Shown: one piece after another, positions 37,049 through 49,137 of the stretch
Numbering within the stretch: position 1 is the stretch's first letter
Layout of the letters: every line of letters begins with the position of its first letter
Assembly: GCA_003344405.1 (NCBI GenBank)
Contig: NOWV01000020.1
Location: 310,001-374,000 of the forward strand
Reading direction: 5' to 3'
From: Trichoplax sp. H2
Lineage: Eukaryota; Placozoa; Uniplacotomia; Trichoplacea
Length of the DNA: 64,000 nt
Made by a program: the position numbers and the translations under genes
The notes under the pieces: generated by a model
Told to the model about the DNA's origin: nothing
The model's database searches: none
The model's input: the letters and a program-made list of their open reading frames with translations, nothing else

Positions 37049-37157
37049 CTACAGTGTACAGTGTACAGTGTACAGTACTCAAAGCGATACGATCCTGTAT
37101 TGTACACTGTACACTGTACAGTACTGTACTGTACTGTACGGTACTGACAGTGTACAG
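37049..37157. repeat. Long GTACAGT hairpin upstream of TMCO4
   Basis: A left arm built of ACAGTGT repeats (about 37050-37078) is the reverse complement of a right arm of ACACTGT repeats (about 37102-37122), with a loop of about 25 bases. It is followed by further TACTG repeats and another CAGTGTACAGTAC. The structure sits 70-180 bases upstream of the TMCO4 ATG. Confidence 0.8.
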
Positions 37158-37225
37158 TACGTCATCCAACTTTCAACCAGGGCCTTTCTTTCAAAATAAT
37201 TTGAAGACCTAAATCACTAGACAAT

Positions 37226-40179
37226 ATGGCTACTAACCCGGAGAATGAATTACGACAAGTTGCACAACCATTACTTTCACCTTCTATCAGCTATGCTTAC
37301 ACTAACCTCTGTGTAACAATAATAAAGCGATTATACTCGGATGAATTGTAAGCCAGATTTATTTTGCAGGCTATTAGGCTACTAATCTGTTTTTAAAAGT
37401 CATGCATTGATTGTTTACGTTTGGAACTTGACAAAATTGGTATCAAAATTTTACCAAGAAATAACATTTATACAAGAAATATTGACATGAAATATCATAT
37501 TTTCCTGAATAGGCAACATCAAACTAGCTCATTAATTCAGTATTACTTCTCCTGCTAAAATAAGGATAAAAAGTCTCTCAAGATAGTTTGATTCTTAATG
37601 TATTTTAGTAATGCTTGGTGTATAATACGTAGGATAATGACATCATCGGTAGCATGTACAAAAACTCTTAATTAATACATCGAACCAGCTGACTACTTCA
37701 CTTTAACTACTGTAGATAACGTTGCATGATGTTATTTGCGTATATCTTGATCAGAATCCAGTAGTACCGTAATCTTATTTGGAATGCTAACTTAATCTTT
37801 ATTGTGAAGAATACAAATAGAACACGATAAATCAAATCAAACAACCAAATAATACGTGCACCCTACGATATACTGTACTCGTCGTACGTTAGGCATATCA
37901 TGCCATTTTCCCCTTTTGCATGAAACTTTTCTGCCTATATAGAAATGAATCTTCCTTCTACCAACGTACAAACTCTAGTATCAATTGACTGATGATGTAA
38001 TTCATCAGTTTACAACTTGAACCCTTTCCTAACTAGACACGTATACTTTTCTTACAGAGAATGGTCCAAAAGCATTATCGATCAGTTAAGTGATCACCTA
38101 AAATTGACAAAGCCAGGTAAGGTAACACCTCTAAAATTGCGTTTGTAAACATCGATACCTAGTCATGATGCCTGCTTTATTGATCCGCTCTCATATTGAC
38201 TAGTCCATGATGCTATGGTGATGGCATTACAAGAGGATACTACTGAGGAAGCAGAGGAAACATTACTAACTCTCCTACGTGAAGATATCAAGCCGATAGA
38301 AAAATTAATTCTTCTACCTCAGGTAAAAAGTCATCAAACACATTCATTTTTAAATCTGAGTAACTAGAAAGAGGGCTAGTTCTATGTTTAAACGTATCTT
38401 GACACTTTTGCATTTTGTAACGAAACCATTCTATATATTCAAATGAATTATAAACTTTAAAATTTCGTATCCATATCAATCTTCCAAATAAAGTCATTAG
38501 TAAGTTTATTACAACGATTTGACTTCTTATTCAATTCTTGTGACCGTACTAGGATTTAGTCACGCTGGGATTACACTTAGGTAGGTTCAGTAACTTAACC
38601 GACTAGTTTTTTGTCTTTATGATTTTTACAGTTCTTGATACAGTACTTGATATGACGTTACCTTTCCTCACTAAATTCGTTTAAGCTAGCCTATGGTCTT
38701 CAATAAAGAACGCAAATAAAATTATCAGTAAAATGTATTTCCTACGTTAATTTTCTATTCCATAATTTTTACCTCACACTGACTGCAGGATATGATGCTA
38801 GAACGAGAGTATTAATTAAAGAATTGGCTTCGACATTGTCTATACCCTGGTTTCTTATGGAATCGTTTGAAAGTAACATTGTGCAAATGATTTCAGGCTA
38901 CTGTGAATCTGAGTAAGAACATGTATAAAGTACTCGATACTGTACATGTAAAAAATAAAAAGCTATTGATACAGTACAGATACCGTTATATATACGCGTA
39001 TACGTTTATGTAAGATGCATATACCTGTATTTTAATCTTTCTATGTATTTCCTTACTGTCTCCTCCAGAGAAGACAAAAAAAATCGTCTAAAAAGAAAAG
39101 CAAGTGATAAGAAAACAAGGTACTGGCTAATGGGATTAGCCACAGTCGGTGGTGGGATTGCTGTAGCTGTTACCGGAGGCCTAGCTGCACCTTTGATTGC
39201 GGCTGGAACCGGCGCTATACTAGGAACAGCCAGTGCAACAGCATTAAGTTCCACGGTCGGTTTGGCAGTCATTTCCTCTCTATTTGGGGCGGCAGGTGCT
39301 GGACTAACAGGTTATAGAATGAATCGAAGATATGGTAATCTTGAACAATTTCAATTCGCTATCTTAACTAATGGTAGAGAGCCACATTTAACTATAGCTA
39401 TATCAGGCTGGTTGCTTAACAGCTCCGAAAGTGACTTCCACAAACCGTGGTCGACATTATACAATAGTAAAGAGCAATATACTTTGATATGGGAAACCGA
39501 GTACTTAAACGAATTAGGATCATGTTTAAGCAAGCTATTTTATAGCACTTTAATCTCTGAAGCTTCTATAGAGGTTTTAAAGCAGACTGCTCTAGCTGGT
39601 GTAATGGCTGCGGCTGCCTTACCAGCCATAATATTAAAAGTTGGTTCTGTAATTGATAACCCCTGGAGTGTATGTTGTAGCCGAGCAATTCAAGCGGGAA
39701 AACAATTAGCTGACGTATTACTGACAAGAAAGGCTGGTAAAAGACCCATAACTTTAATTGGTTTTAGCTTAGGTGCTAGAGTAATATACTATTGTTTGGA
39801 AGAAATGAGAAATCACAGCGACTGTAAGGGGATAATCGAGAATGTTATCTTACTTGGTACACCTGTCACTGGATCTACCAAGCAGTGGAATGAGATTGCC
39901 GAACTTGTAGCTGGTAAGGTTGTCAATGGATATTGTCGCAACGATTGGATATTGCATGTTATTTATCGCGCTAGCAGTACGAATTTAGCAATAGCTGGCC
40001 TTTCCCCCATTGAATCTACAAATAGTAAAATTATCAACGTAGACTTATCGAAGCATGTCTCTGGTCACTTAGATTACGCTGCAAAAATGGAATTGATCTT
40101 GGAAACAGTAAACGTACGCACTGTTAATCGTTATCATGAGGAAAAAATAAAATATGAGAAACAAGTACAAGAACAGTGA
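37226..40179 (+). CDS. TMCO4: TMCO4, DUF726-family membrane alpha/beta hydrolase
   Basis: TMCO4 is a conserved transmembrane coiled-coil protein with an alpha/beta-hydrolase fold; its substrate is unknown. Six exons: 37226-37347, 38058-38116, 38204-38322, a 28-base microexon 38553-38580, 38789-38912 and 39069-40179, totalling 520 residues. The microexon (DLVTLGLHL) is needed to restore phase before GYDARTRVL, which matches human GHYDARARVL. A Gly/Ala-rich membrane region covers about residues 172-235 (MGLATVGGGIAVAVTGGLAA, LFGAAGAGLTGY). The hydrolase signature GFSLGARVIYYC places the putative nucleophile at about Ser384. INVDLSKHVSGHLDYA near the C-terminus contains the likely catalytic His. 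The long human low-complexity tail is absent. The last exon alone encodes about 370 residues. Confidence 0.93.
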
Positions 40180-42555
40180 TAGTATTATCGCTCCATTTTC
40201 GTAAAATACGGTATTTACTGAAGGTTAAGATCCATTTAATGGATTTAAAAGATTCCTATAGAATAGTGACTGATCATTAGCATTCTCACAAGTTATACAA
40301 ATATTATAAAAATGCCCGAACTGATGTACTGATGTAATTTATACTATATAAAATTTTTATATCACTTATTTTCGATACCTTTACGGTAAAATGTCAATTT
40401 AATTGCATCTGCAAGCAAAACATGGATATAAATTATTAGCTGCCTTATTACAGGTTCAAAGTTGAAAATACGCGTACTTACATCAAAGGTCTTTCTAGAT
40501 AGGCACTCATATACCATACTTTAAGTTATCTTTAAAATCCACTACCAACCAACTACCGCGATTTTTCAATCACTTTAAAGAATTAGGTAATCAGCCTTAC
40601 ACTTTTTCTTAATGCCATTATTTCTACTGATAGAAAAAATTTAGTTATCAAATGAAGGATTAGCTATCTTCTGAATTCGAATCAATATAAAGATATCCGA
40701 TATCTGCAGCGTGCACTTACTAAACTAAGAATTTACTATTAACCATAATAACCAAATGGAGAATAGTAAAATTTTGCGCGTAGTTTATCAAATAATATAA
40801 ATTGGATTAAAATTAATTAAAATGCATTTAACCGTAACGTTGGTGAAACTTTTTTCCGCTATATGTGACAAAAACTCATCATTAAAAATCATGACGATGC
40901 AAGATGGATATAATTTAGTTATATTCGTTATTGATTTAGTTTTGATTAAAGGGAGTTCTGAAAATACTGCAATAAATATGTAACGATGTATAGGAAATGT
41001 CAATATTTAACTCAGTTATTTAAAAAGCATCTCATTCTATCTGGATGAAAATTGCAATTTCTAAGAGCATATACTTTGACGCTATTAAAATTACTGGACA
41101 ACGACATGGTTACCCGTAATTTTATGTTTCGATTTCGAAGAACAACTTTTTAAATTTTTATGCCGGCTTATCAAATTACTGAAAACCACGTCGTTTAGAC
41201 TGTCATAATATTTATTATTCATTAGGATACTGCAAATCTAATATACGGGCATGGTAAATATAAGAATTACTTAATTACTTTGAAGTGAGATTTACGTATT
41301 GCATCTGTTAAAAGTAATTTGATTATATTTCCTTTAAATTGTATTCATAGCATTTGATAAAATTTCAATCTAAACTAGATCATGATACGAGTATATCCTA
41401 TACCCTAAATCTTATTCATATTGATAGGAACGACTTTAACCTCACGTTAAAACATCTAAATTTGTCTGTTTTATGAAAATCTCTATGTACCAAGTCAATG
41501 TTTACTGTATAGATTCGAATAAATCGTTAAATTTAACATTTATCTGCATAAAATTTTACAAGCTTTTCCAAATAGCAATACATCAGAGCATCTTTAAAAC
41601 TGTCAATTTTACAGTAAAACTACTAATAACGGGAATACTAACGTATTTCCTGTGATTATTGTAGCTAAAATCTACATTAATGATGAAATATGTAAAATTT
41701 ACTCTCGATGACTTGCTAGTCATTAATAATTTTATTCGATCATCACTACGCGGCAAAATTATGTTTTGTCCTGTACATCACGTACGATCAGATCTTGTGT
41801 AGTTTTGATATAAATGATTGCAATAATGTGGTATGAGAAATAAGAAAATTATGTCTCATTCGTGCTCGAACTTTTCCTTAGCCAGCAAAAAGGACGATGC
41901 AATTTCTATCTGATTTAATAATCTGAAAATGGAAAATGTTTCTACAAAAGGCAATAAAAGTTTCGGAAATTTTTCATGCAAATGGATAGTTGTCATATAT
42001 CGAATTGACTAACGCTCAGTCATGCCGATTACATTAATTTATCAGTGATATTATATTTCAAACTATAGATACCTAGACTCTACACTATACGAGCATTTCA
42101 AAAAGCGATCAAATTTAACATGTACTTGTCTTAAAGATCTATTTAATCATATAGTATTCACTACTGTATATGCTCCATATCATATGAGAGTATAATTTGA
42201 TAAATCTGATCATTTTATGACCTTAAATCATTAGTAAACTACGACCACTTTGTATAATATTTAATAATTCAGATAGGCGTAAATACCGAGAATCTTGAGC
42301 TTATTTATTAATGAATAAGAAAATTCAAATCATTAGCAATTAGCGCTTCTCGGATTAAGTTTCAATTTACTTGCCAAATTACAGCTGGAACATCTAATGA
42401 AATTAAATCTAAGAATTATATCTCATTTCTTTATCTTCTATTTAATATTTCGTATTAGCGGTATCTAAATGATATCATGACTACTGAGCTTTATCAGCAA
42501 AAACAGTTGCAGAATTAAAATTATCTCAGCAGTGTGAATTTTCTCTAATAAGTAA
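40180..42555. other. Gene-free 2.4 kb
   Basis: AT-rich convergent spacer between TMCO4 and the lipase. The short frames at 40788-41003 and 41473-41655 have no domain or splice support. I see no repeat array or structured element. Confidence 0.5.
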
Positions 42556-43494
42556 CTATGGCCTATGATAAGTGACCATGTTGTATTGGACGCTGGCAGT
42601 TTTATCTTTAACTCCAAAATGTCCATAAGGTACAGTACTATAGACCTTTTCATTACTTTGTCCATTAATTCGGCATGTCACTTTTCCATAGACAAGGGAA
42701 CCACCACCGATGACCTCATCTACAGACGACCAGATGCTGAAAATATAGCTAGCCTCTCTGCTGGAATCTGCATTTAATTCTTCTAAAAAGTCTGAAACTC
42801 CATAAGGACCTGTGCCAAGATACAAGTAACCAGGATAGAAACCATTTGTATTGCCACAAGTAGGGGTAGTTGGTCCAGAAAAATAGCAGGAGGAAAGACC
42901 AAGATTAGCACCAGCAATGCCAATAAAGGTATCAACAAAATTCAACCGACTGCCAAGATTATAATATCCACCATTAAGAGAATCATGACCACTACCACCT
43001 TTAATAGCTTTACGTGCTAATGTAACTCCCATGGAATGACCAATAACATTAACCTTGGATTTACCAGTATATGACTTAACGGCTTCAATAAACCTTCGAA
43101 CTCGAGTCAAATATGGCTTAGAGTGGTACTGTTGAGGGGATTGCAGAGCACTTGCTGGGCCCCATGTGATAGCATATAGCTCACATTGACGATATCCACG
43201 AGATAAAAAATATTCAATAGAATCAGTCCAACCAGTTTGTCCTACAGTAGAGCCAACAGCTTTGTCGGAATTTCCATGGATGAAAATGACTGGGGTTTTA
43301 CTTACACTTTCAGAGCTGTAGGATCTTCCACCATAGCTGTAGCCACCACCACGATCAAAATCATCACTTTTATATCCATTTGAATCAAGCCAATTCTGAA
43401 AATCACTGGACAAGATTGAAGTTTTTGGATTGATAGCGCTAGAAACCCAGCAAAAAGCACAAAGTACGAAAAAGTAGGTAGCTATTCTCTTCAT
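42556..43494 (-). CDS. Secreted class 2 lipase (PF01674-type), intronless
   Basis: A 312-residue predicted secreted lipase/esterase. Residues 1-20 (MKRIATYFFVLCAFCWVSSA) form a typical signal peptide with likely cleavage after SSA. The oxyanion region is VIFIHGN (69-75). The nucleophile elbow is GHSMG with Ser154. SSVDEVIGGG supplies Asp259 and PYGHFGV supplies His292, giving a complete Ser-Asp-His triad in the usual order. Cys pairs (203/213 and others) fit an extracellular enzyme. This class 2 lipase family is known in nematodes (lips genes) and bacteria. The whole frame is one exon, unlike the multi-exon genes around it, so retroposition or lateral transfer is possible. A TATAAATA box lies 70 bases upstream. 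Digestive function outside the cell is inference. Confidence 0.88.
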   Translation of the reverse strand: MKRIATYFFVLCAFCWVSSAINPKTSILSSDFQNWLDSNGYKSDDFDRGGGYSYGGRSYSSESVSKTPVIFIHGNSDKAVGSTVGQTGWTDSIEYFLSRGYRQCELYAITWGPASALQSPQQYHSKPYLTRVRRFIEAVKSYTGKSKVNVIGHSMGVTLARKAIKGGSGHDSLNGGYYNLGSRLNFVDTFIGIAGANLGLSSCYFSGPTTPTCGNTNGFYPGYLYLGTGPYGVSDFLEELNADSSREASYIFSIWSSVDEVIGGGSLVYGKVTCRINGQSNEKVYSTVPYGHFGVKDKTASVQYNMVTYHRP

Positions 43495-43563
43495 TTTTTT
43501 TTCGCTGAAAATTTTTATCGGCTAATATAAAATCAACCTAAACGATCTTACACCGACACGTAT

Positions 43564-43571
43564 TATTTATA
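43564..43571 (-). promoter_or_regulatory. Candidate TATA box of the lipase gene
   Basis: On the minus strand the sequence reads CACGTATAAATAATA, with TATAAATA about 70 bases before the lipase ATG. A start site about 30 bases downstream would leave a 5' UTR of roughly 40 bases. Assignment is by motif and distance only. Confidence 0.45.
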
Positions 43572-44099
43572 CGTGATACATAATATAATTTATGCGATAA
43601 TATTTAGATAGGACAATAAATTTGGTTTCAGTCAATTTCAATATTATTCTTTCTAAGACCAATAGTAACCTTCAATTTAATTGAGCAGTGGCATGTTATG
43701 ATATGTAACATTATGAGTTAATGCCTTGACTTTACAATTTTGAATTCATGAATTAAATAATCACTTAAAGTAGGCGATGGATACAAGGACAATTAAAAAT
43801 GAGAACAATACATGTTTGTGTCATCTATGCATCGTAAATAATTTTTAAGACGTGATCTTTCCGTTATCCCTTCTTCATTCAACATGCTAAAGCTCTTCCA
43901 CTCCATTAACCAAAAGATAGTTATCTTGATATATATCATTGTCTATTAAATATCTTATCGATCCACAGATCTGTTTGCTACAGCTATATGCAATGCAATA
44001 GAGTTGAGCTATATTTGAGTTAGAATGTAGGTGTGTCACGAAGTGACTTTTCCTGCAAAATACTTATCTTATATATACGCGTATATATTTATTTACGTC

Positions 44100-44215
44100 A
44101 GATAACATACCGTTATCTATGATGTTATACATTCTTTAATAGATAAATGCATAATTTTATAATATTATCTATTACGGATAACTAATGTTTACGTAGAATT
44201 AGTATAAATTGAATG
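44100..44215. repeat. Dispersed repeat, copy 1 (ACCGTTATCTATGA family)
   Basis: Shares with the copy near 46305-46445 the ordered blocks ATACCGTTATCTATGA, CATAATTTTATA, a GATAA(C/T) block, TAA(T)TAGTTA-like sequence and TATAAATTGA(A)TGATTTTT. Both begin with an inverted repeat GATAA(C) ... GTTATC. This is a diverged, perhaps MITE-like, element. Confidence 0.5.
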
Positions 44216-46304
44216 ATTTTTCAAGAAAGCTTGAGTTCAGCTTTGTCTAAGAGAGACTAGTGGTATTTACTGTTCTTCGAGACGATAGGAGACTGTCAGT
44301 ATTTAAAGCCGTGTAATAATTATATTTTTCGTCGTTACAGATCTAAATTTGTGACAAGCTTATAGTGCTTTAATCCTTCACTTTTTACTTGTTAGTAGAT
44401 GTTAACTCAATAGCGATATTCTGAAGAAGCTATCCGTCGATTTGCTAACAATTTTAGGATTACATAAAATTGAATTGATTACATATCATAGTCTTTTATG
44501 AATTTTACCCTCTGATTAGACTAAAAAACCATGCAAAATTGATGGCCTATTAACAGAAAACACTTCGGGCTTTTATTTTAATAGCCATTGAATGCCTTTG
44601 CATACCAGTATCACTAATCACAATATCGCTATTAACAGTTCTTCCTTCTAACTGTTTCTAAGCTTGCAATGCAAATATCATCTATTTCAAACGATAGCTA
44701 GAAATAAATCATTCTAAATATATTAATCGATTAACCGAAATGGTTCCATAGCATTGGTGAAAGAAAGTGTACCTGAAAATTTTTTATTTTAAATTCTTTA
44801 GGAATAATCATGTAAGAGACTAATTTCAAATTATCCTTGTATTATTACATAATTATTAGAGATAATTATCAATGCAAGTAAATATTGAATCAGATAATCA
44901 AAATAAAGTTTTAGTTTCAATGCCTAGTTGCGCTATTTATTTATCTTATATTTGACCTTCTACAGAATATCGCAGTTTACCTCATTATTAACATTGTATT
45001 TCATATAAAGACTTTGTATTCACGATGATCGTTATTACTACGTGCCATTTTCTATCGGCTATAACGCTGCCACAATTGTTTAACTTTGCAATGTCTGAAA
45101 ATGACAGACTCATGTTAACATTTCCTTAATTTAGATCGTAACATGAAGCTTTGCTTACTCCACACCGATAATTTTACTAACGATAGATTTAATTTGCACT
45201 TTATGTTGCTGTATATGGTATCCAGACAATTCCTCCTCCCGATATTTGCCCCCGGACAACTCCCCGTCTCGAATATTTGTACAATTATTACTAGTAATTC
45301 AACCCAGTACATCTTTAATAAGAAAGGTAATGCCTTAAATAACTCTTTCATGAAGAATTAGCTTTCATAAGCTAATTTTGTTTCTACCATATCGCAAATG
45401 TGTTTGGTTATCGGGGGTAGTTTTCCGGGGGAATTGTCTCAGAACTGCTGTACAGACAGTACAGTATAGATGTAATAAAATAAAAAACGAAACAGATTAG
45501 CGCTGCATGTTTAAGTTTCGAATGAATAAGAATAATAGACATAGAATACATATAGAAGTAATTAATCCGATTACTATAGCATGATCCCATAGGATTAAAT
45601 TGATTTCATTAATTTCATTCTCATAGCTAAATCTACTGTATTATACTTTAGGTCTTTCTTTAACGTTATAACTAAAGCTATGACGTTTCCTAATTCACTA
45701 ATGCTAACTTTAGCTTTGAATATTCTAAAACCTTCATTGCTCTGTTCCGTAGTTAGCATACAACAGCGTCGCAAGCATACATCTCCATAACTAATATATG
45801 TATAGATGTTTTAAATATGTTATATTTTTGACGTGCATATCTAACGTAATATTTAATATCATAATAAAACGATCTCGGTCGATTGTAAAGATTATTTTAA
45901 ATATAATAGCAAAATATTAAACATGTTTAAAATTTTCGTTAATGCTTACAAGAATTGCTGAAGCGACGCACATATGTTCAATTTCTTATACGATTCTACA
46001 AATAGGTTTATTAAATGATGTCCGATCCGGTGGGCATTGACCATTTGTAGCGTATAATTTCGGTGTTGAACTTTAAACCATGCACAGTAGGTAATTCAAT
46101 TTACTGCAAATGTTATGCAGTGATCTAAATTTATAAAAAATGAAAGTCTACTAGGGTTACAGTACACGTATACTCACCATACAGTAATTGTACTACAATG
46201 TCATAGCATTATTACTGCGTAGCTATTAAACTGATTTAGTGTCACAAACCGAATTCTTGGACAACTACTTGTCTCATTTTCACTAGATAAGATATTTTGG
46301 TGTT

Positions 46305-46445
46305 TTGTTGATAATACCGTTATCTATGACACTACAGTATAACATAATTTTATAGATAACAGCATAGTTTTATAAAAACTATCACCTAATAATTAGTTAA
46401 AGTTTTATATATAAATTCTCTATAAATTGATTAATTTTTAAATAA
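46305..46445. repeat. Dispersed repeat, copy 2 (ACCGTTATCTATGA family)
   Basis: Second member of the pair described near 44100, with the same block order. No target-site duplication could be identified with confidence. Confidence 0.5.
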
Positions 46446-46755
46446 AGTTCGGCTCCAGTTTATTCAACAATAGCATTAACTGATTTACGTGTCCTTATCA
46501 AGGGAGTACTTTTATCACTCCAACGTTTATCAACAGCCAATTAATTACTAAAGTTTGTACAAGAAAAGTAAATCTACAGTACCACAGTTCTAGAAACTAT
46601 TCAAGTACAAGCCTGCTGTCAGGCCTGTCAGCTCGACATCTACCTACTGGAGGTTATAGCAAACTACTCGTCTCTCAAATAGACAAGTAATAAACATGTA
46701 TGCTTGACGGTCAGTTTGTGCTGTTGCCATCAGTAGCTTAATACGTGCGTGCTCT

Positions 46756-46785
46756 AACGATTCTAAGTCATAGCTTAGAATCGTT
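46756..46785. other. Perfect 12-bp hairpin
   Basis: AACGATTCTAAG and its exact reverse complement CTTAGAATCGTT are separated by the 6-base loop TCATAG. A partial direct copy (CATAGCTAAGAATG) follows at about 46792. It is not the histone mRNA stem-loop. Confidence 0.85.
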
Positions 46786-47471
46786 CAGTTTCATAGCTAA
46801 GAATGCAGACGGTTGTTTATTAATGTTAACCTTCAGGCGTACAAAACGGGTATACTCTTATGGACGCACACAAGTAAAATTAAAGATATACAAGTAGGTA
46901 GATGTTACATTAAAGACGGCACTAGTTCGGATTCAAAAGGAGACTCGTACCTGTATCAGACTGTGTATAAAAAGCAGTTCCTATGGCCATACTACCAACT
47001 CGGTGACTACTCTGGCAATCTAATGCTGACCATGAAGCAATATCACAATTATAATCGTAAAATTTCTAACTACTTGAAATACTGCGTAGTTACATATGTA
47101 TGAACTTTGTAACAAGAGCTTCATCTAACTTGCTTTTTTAGTGACTTTATGTCTATCGATAAAAATTCGTTTTTATACCGCGTCATACTGTGTGTATATA
47201 TTATTAAAATAAATATATATAATCAACAAGAAATACTGTAGTGAGAAAATGATGCTAGCGATACAGTTGCAGGATCATAATAGAGGATGCAAATGCATAA
47301 ATCATGTATTTCATAATCACGCTTATTCAACAAAGATTCAACATAAAATAAAGATTATTGTGAAATCTAATTTGAAACTACTGAATTCTATTCAATTTGT
47401 AGCTTACATGATCATAATTAATGAAAATACTACGATTGATTTCCTTGAAAATAACGGTGAGCATGGTTTCA

Positions 47472-49137
47472 TCAAGCATGCTTTAAAGCTTCCTTTTTAC
47501 TAAGATTTGACAATTTATCTTCGTTTTCTTTCACAAACTTTTTAACAGCTTCTGGGTTGACCCGAAATTGATTTCTTAACGCCCAGCCAATGGCTTTCCT
47601 AATGAAAAAGTCTTTTTCTGCGGCACATGCGAGACTATATTTAAATAATTTTTTTTGATCAGTTTTTTCTTTATAATATAACTGGTGTAGAATAGCCGTT
47701 CGTTTAAGCCAAATGTTATTGTCAGCAATCCATTTATCTAGAATAGGGCCTAAGACATCAGGATTGCTTTTGTTCAATTCGCCTATAACTAAATCATTAA
47801 TGAATTCCTTAAAAAGAAATCATCTTAAATTCAATAAATGATTAATATAATTAAAGATTGATAGCATACAAAGAGCTACACAATCAATCTTGTACGTTAT
47901 AAAGTTTTAACCTCTTGGCGCAAGAGTATCGACACAGTCCCACCAAGACTTGTTCGTTATCATACTTTCAATAACCTCAACACTCTTTTTTAATTCATCA
48001 TCCGAATCACCCGTTAATGCAGGTATAGACTTTGTGGCTAATTCTGCAGCAAAGTACTGTTTACAATGAAAGGAATAAAGATGCTGTTATAATATTGTAT
48101 CCATCTAAATGGAAATGAATTACCGACATAGTCATAGGTATATCATTGTCAACCTGATATTCACGCTGGGGTTTCTTCCATAATTCAGTTAATAGCTGAT
48201 GATATTCATTAAAGGATAAATCTGGTAAATCTTTGCGAACTTGCTTGTCTATCTTTTGCCGTTCAGGTGAGTTAATCCCTAGTTTTATAATCAACATACA
48301 TTGAAAAGGTTAAACTCTTATGATTATATTGATCACCATACTGTAGTATAGGAATTACTATCGAAAGGTGCATGAAATAAAATACGAAACGTTCGTCCGA
48401 TTCAAAGAGTGAATAATTTTGTTTCTTCTCATTACCTGTATTTACGTGTTATTATCGAGGGGCTAATGTGTTCGTAAAATCCTATCAAAACTAATGTGAT
48501 GCTTGATCATTTATCTTTGCTAAGGCTCTGTTGCATTCCGAGCTCATTTACTAATCCAAATATTCGTACGTACATAGACTGTACCAGGTACTTATTTGTG
48601 CAAGTCTAATACTCTTCAACTACAACTTGTAAACAGATCAATCTAGCTTCAGTTGGCGTACATAAGAGTACTTGTTGTTACGAAAACGTACTCCATAACA
48701 GATAGACTCAGCTTGCATTGCATTTTTAATTCCTTAGCATGTACGGATACATTCGACTGGATGTACGTGGATATTGAGCTTAAAACCGATGCAGTGTAAA
48801 TTGCTCTTTAATAGGTCAATTTGATCTAAACTATCCTACAACTCCTATAACAACATTAAGTTATTAACCAACATGAACTACCAATTTGCAGTTTATAATT
48901 ATGATAATACAAGATTCAGAAATGATTGGATACCATATAGTAGTATTTACCATAGTATTCGAATTGATCTCGCATGTACTTTTTCATTGTAACCGCTTTA
49001 TCTGCATTGGCTTTTTGCTGATAGCCTTTTTCCAATAATTTTAATACTTCAGCAACATTGCGCGTTACAGACTTCATTTTCCTGCTTGTTTTATTGGTTG
49101 AGGCTTTAGTCTTTTGGTTTAATCGTTTGACCGGCAT
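47472..49137 (-). CDS. AlkD-like DNA alkylation-repair glycosylase, copy A
   Basis: Member of the AlkC/AlkD HEAT-like DNA glycosylase family, which removes N3- and N7-alkylated purines. Four exons: 49137-48951, 48278-48154, 48056-47912 and 47788-47472, giving 257 residues. The start at MPVKRLN is chosen because copy B starts there too. The N-terminus is Lys-rich (possible nuclear signal). KSWWDCVD and AIGWALRNQFR carry the residues equivalent to Bacillus cereus AlkD Trp109, Asp113 and Trp187; the 4- and 78-residue spacings measured in copy B are exact, and this copy has the same exon 3 and 4 lengths. Exon 2 uses a GTTGAC donor where copy B has GTAAGG. The last acceptor (TTTAG before TTAT) was chosen by phase and by agreement with copy B. 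Confidence 0.85.

Larger units (their letters stand above)
43495..47471. other. Gene-free 4 kb between lipase and AlkD-like gene A
   Basis: The longest stretch without a supported gene. It contains the TATA candidate, two related copies of a dispersed repeat (near 44100 and 46305) and a perfect 12-bp hairpin at 46756-46785. A frame at about 46832-47103 (+) of some 90 codons has no domain or initiation context I can support. Confidence 0.5.

Noticed and set aside
39006-39272. Minus-strand Ala/Pro-rich frame opposite TMCO4
   Set aside because: Antisense shadow of the Gly/Ala-rich membrane segment of TMCO4.
45115-45361. Overlapping open frames on both strands
   Set aside because: Mirror-image open frames without domain, start context or neighbours that splice to them.
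45225-45435. C-rich patch (about 45225-45265) partly inverted against a G-rich patch (about 45410-45440)
   Set aside because: Pairing is interrupted by several mismatches and indels; too weak to call a hairpin or quadruplex.
46832-47103. Roughly 90-codon open frame (+)
   Set aside because: No recognised domain or splice partner; length is within chance for this region. A real small protein is not excluded.
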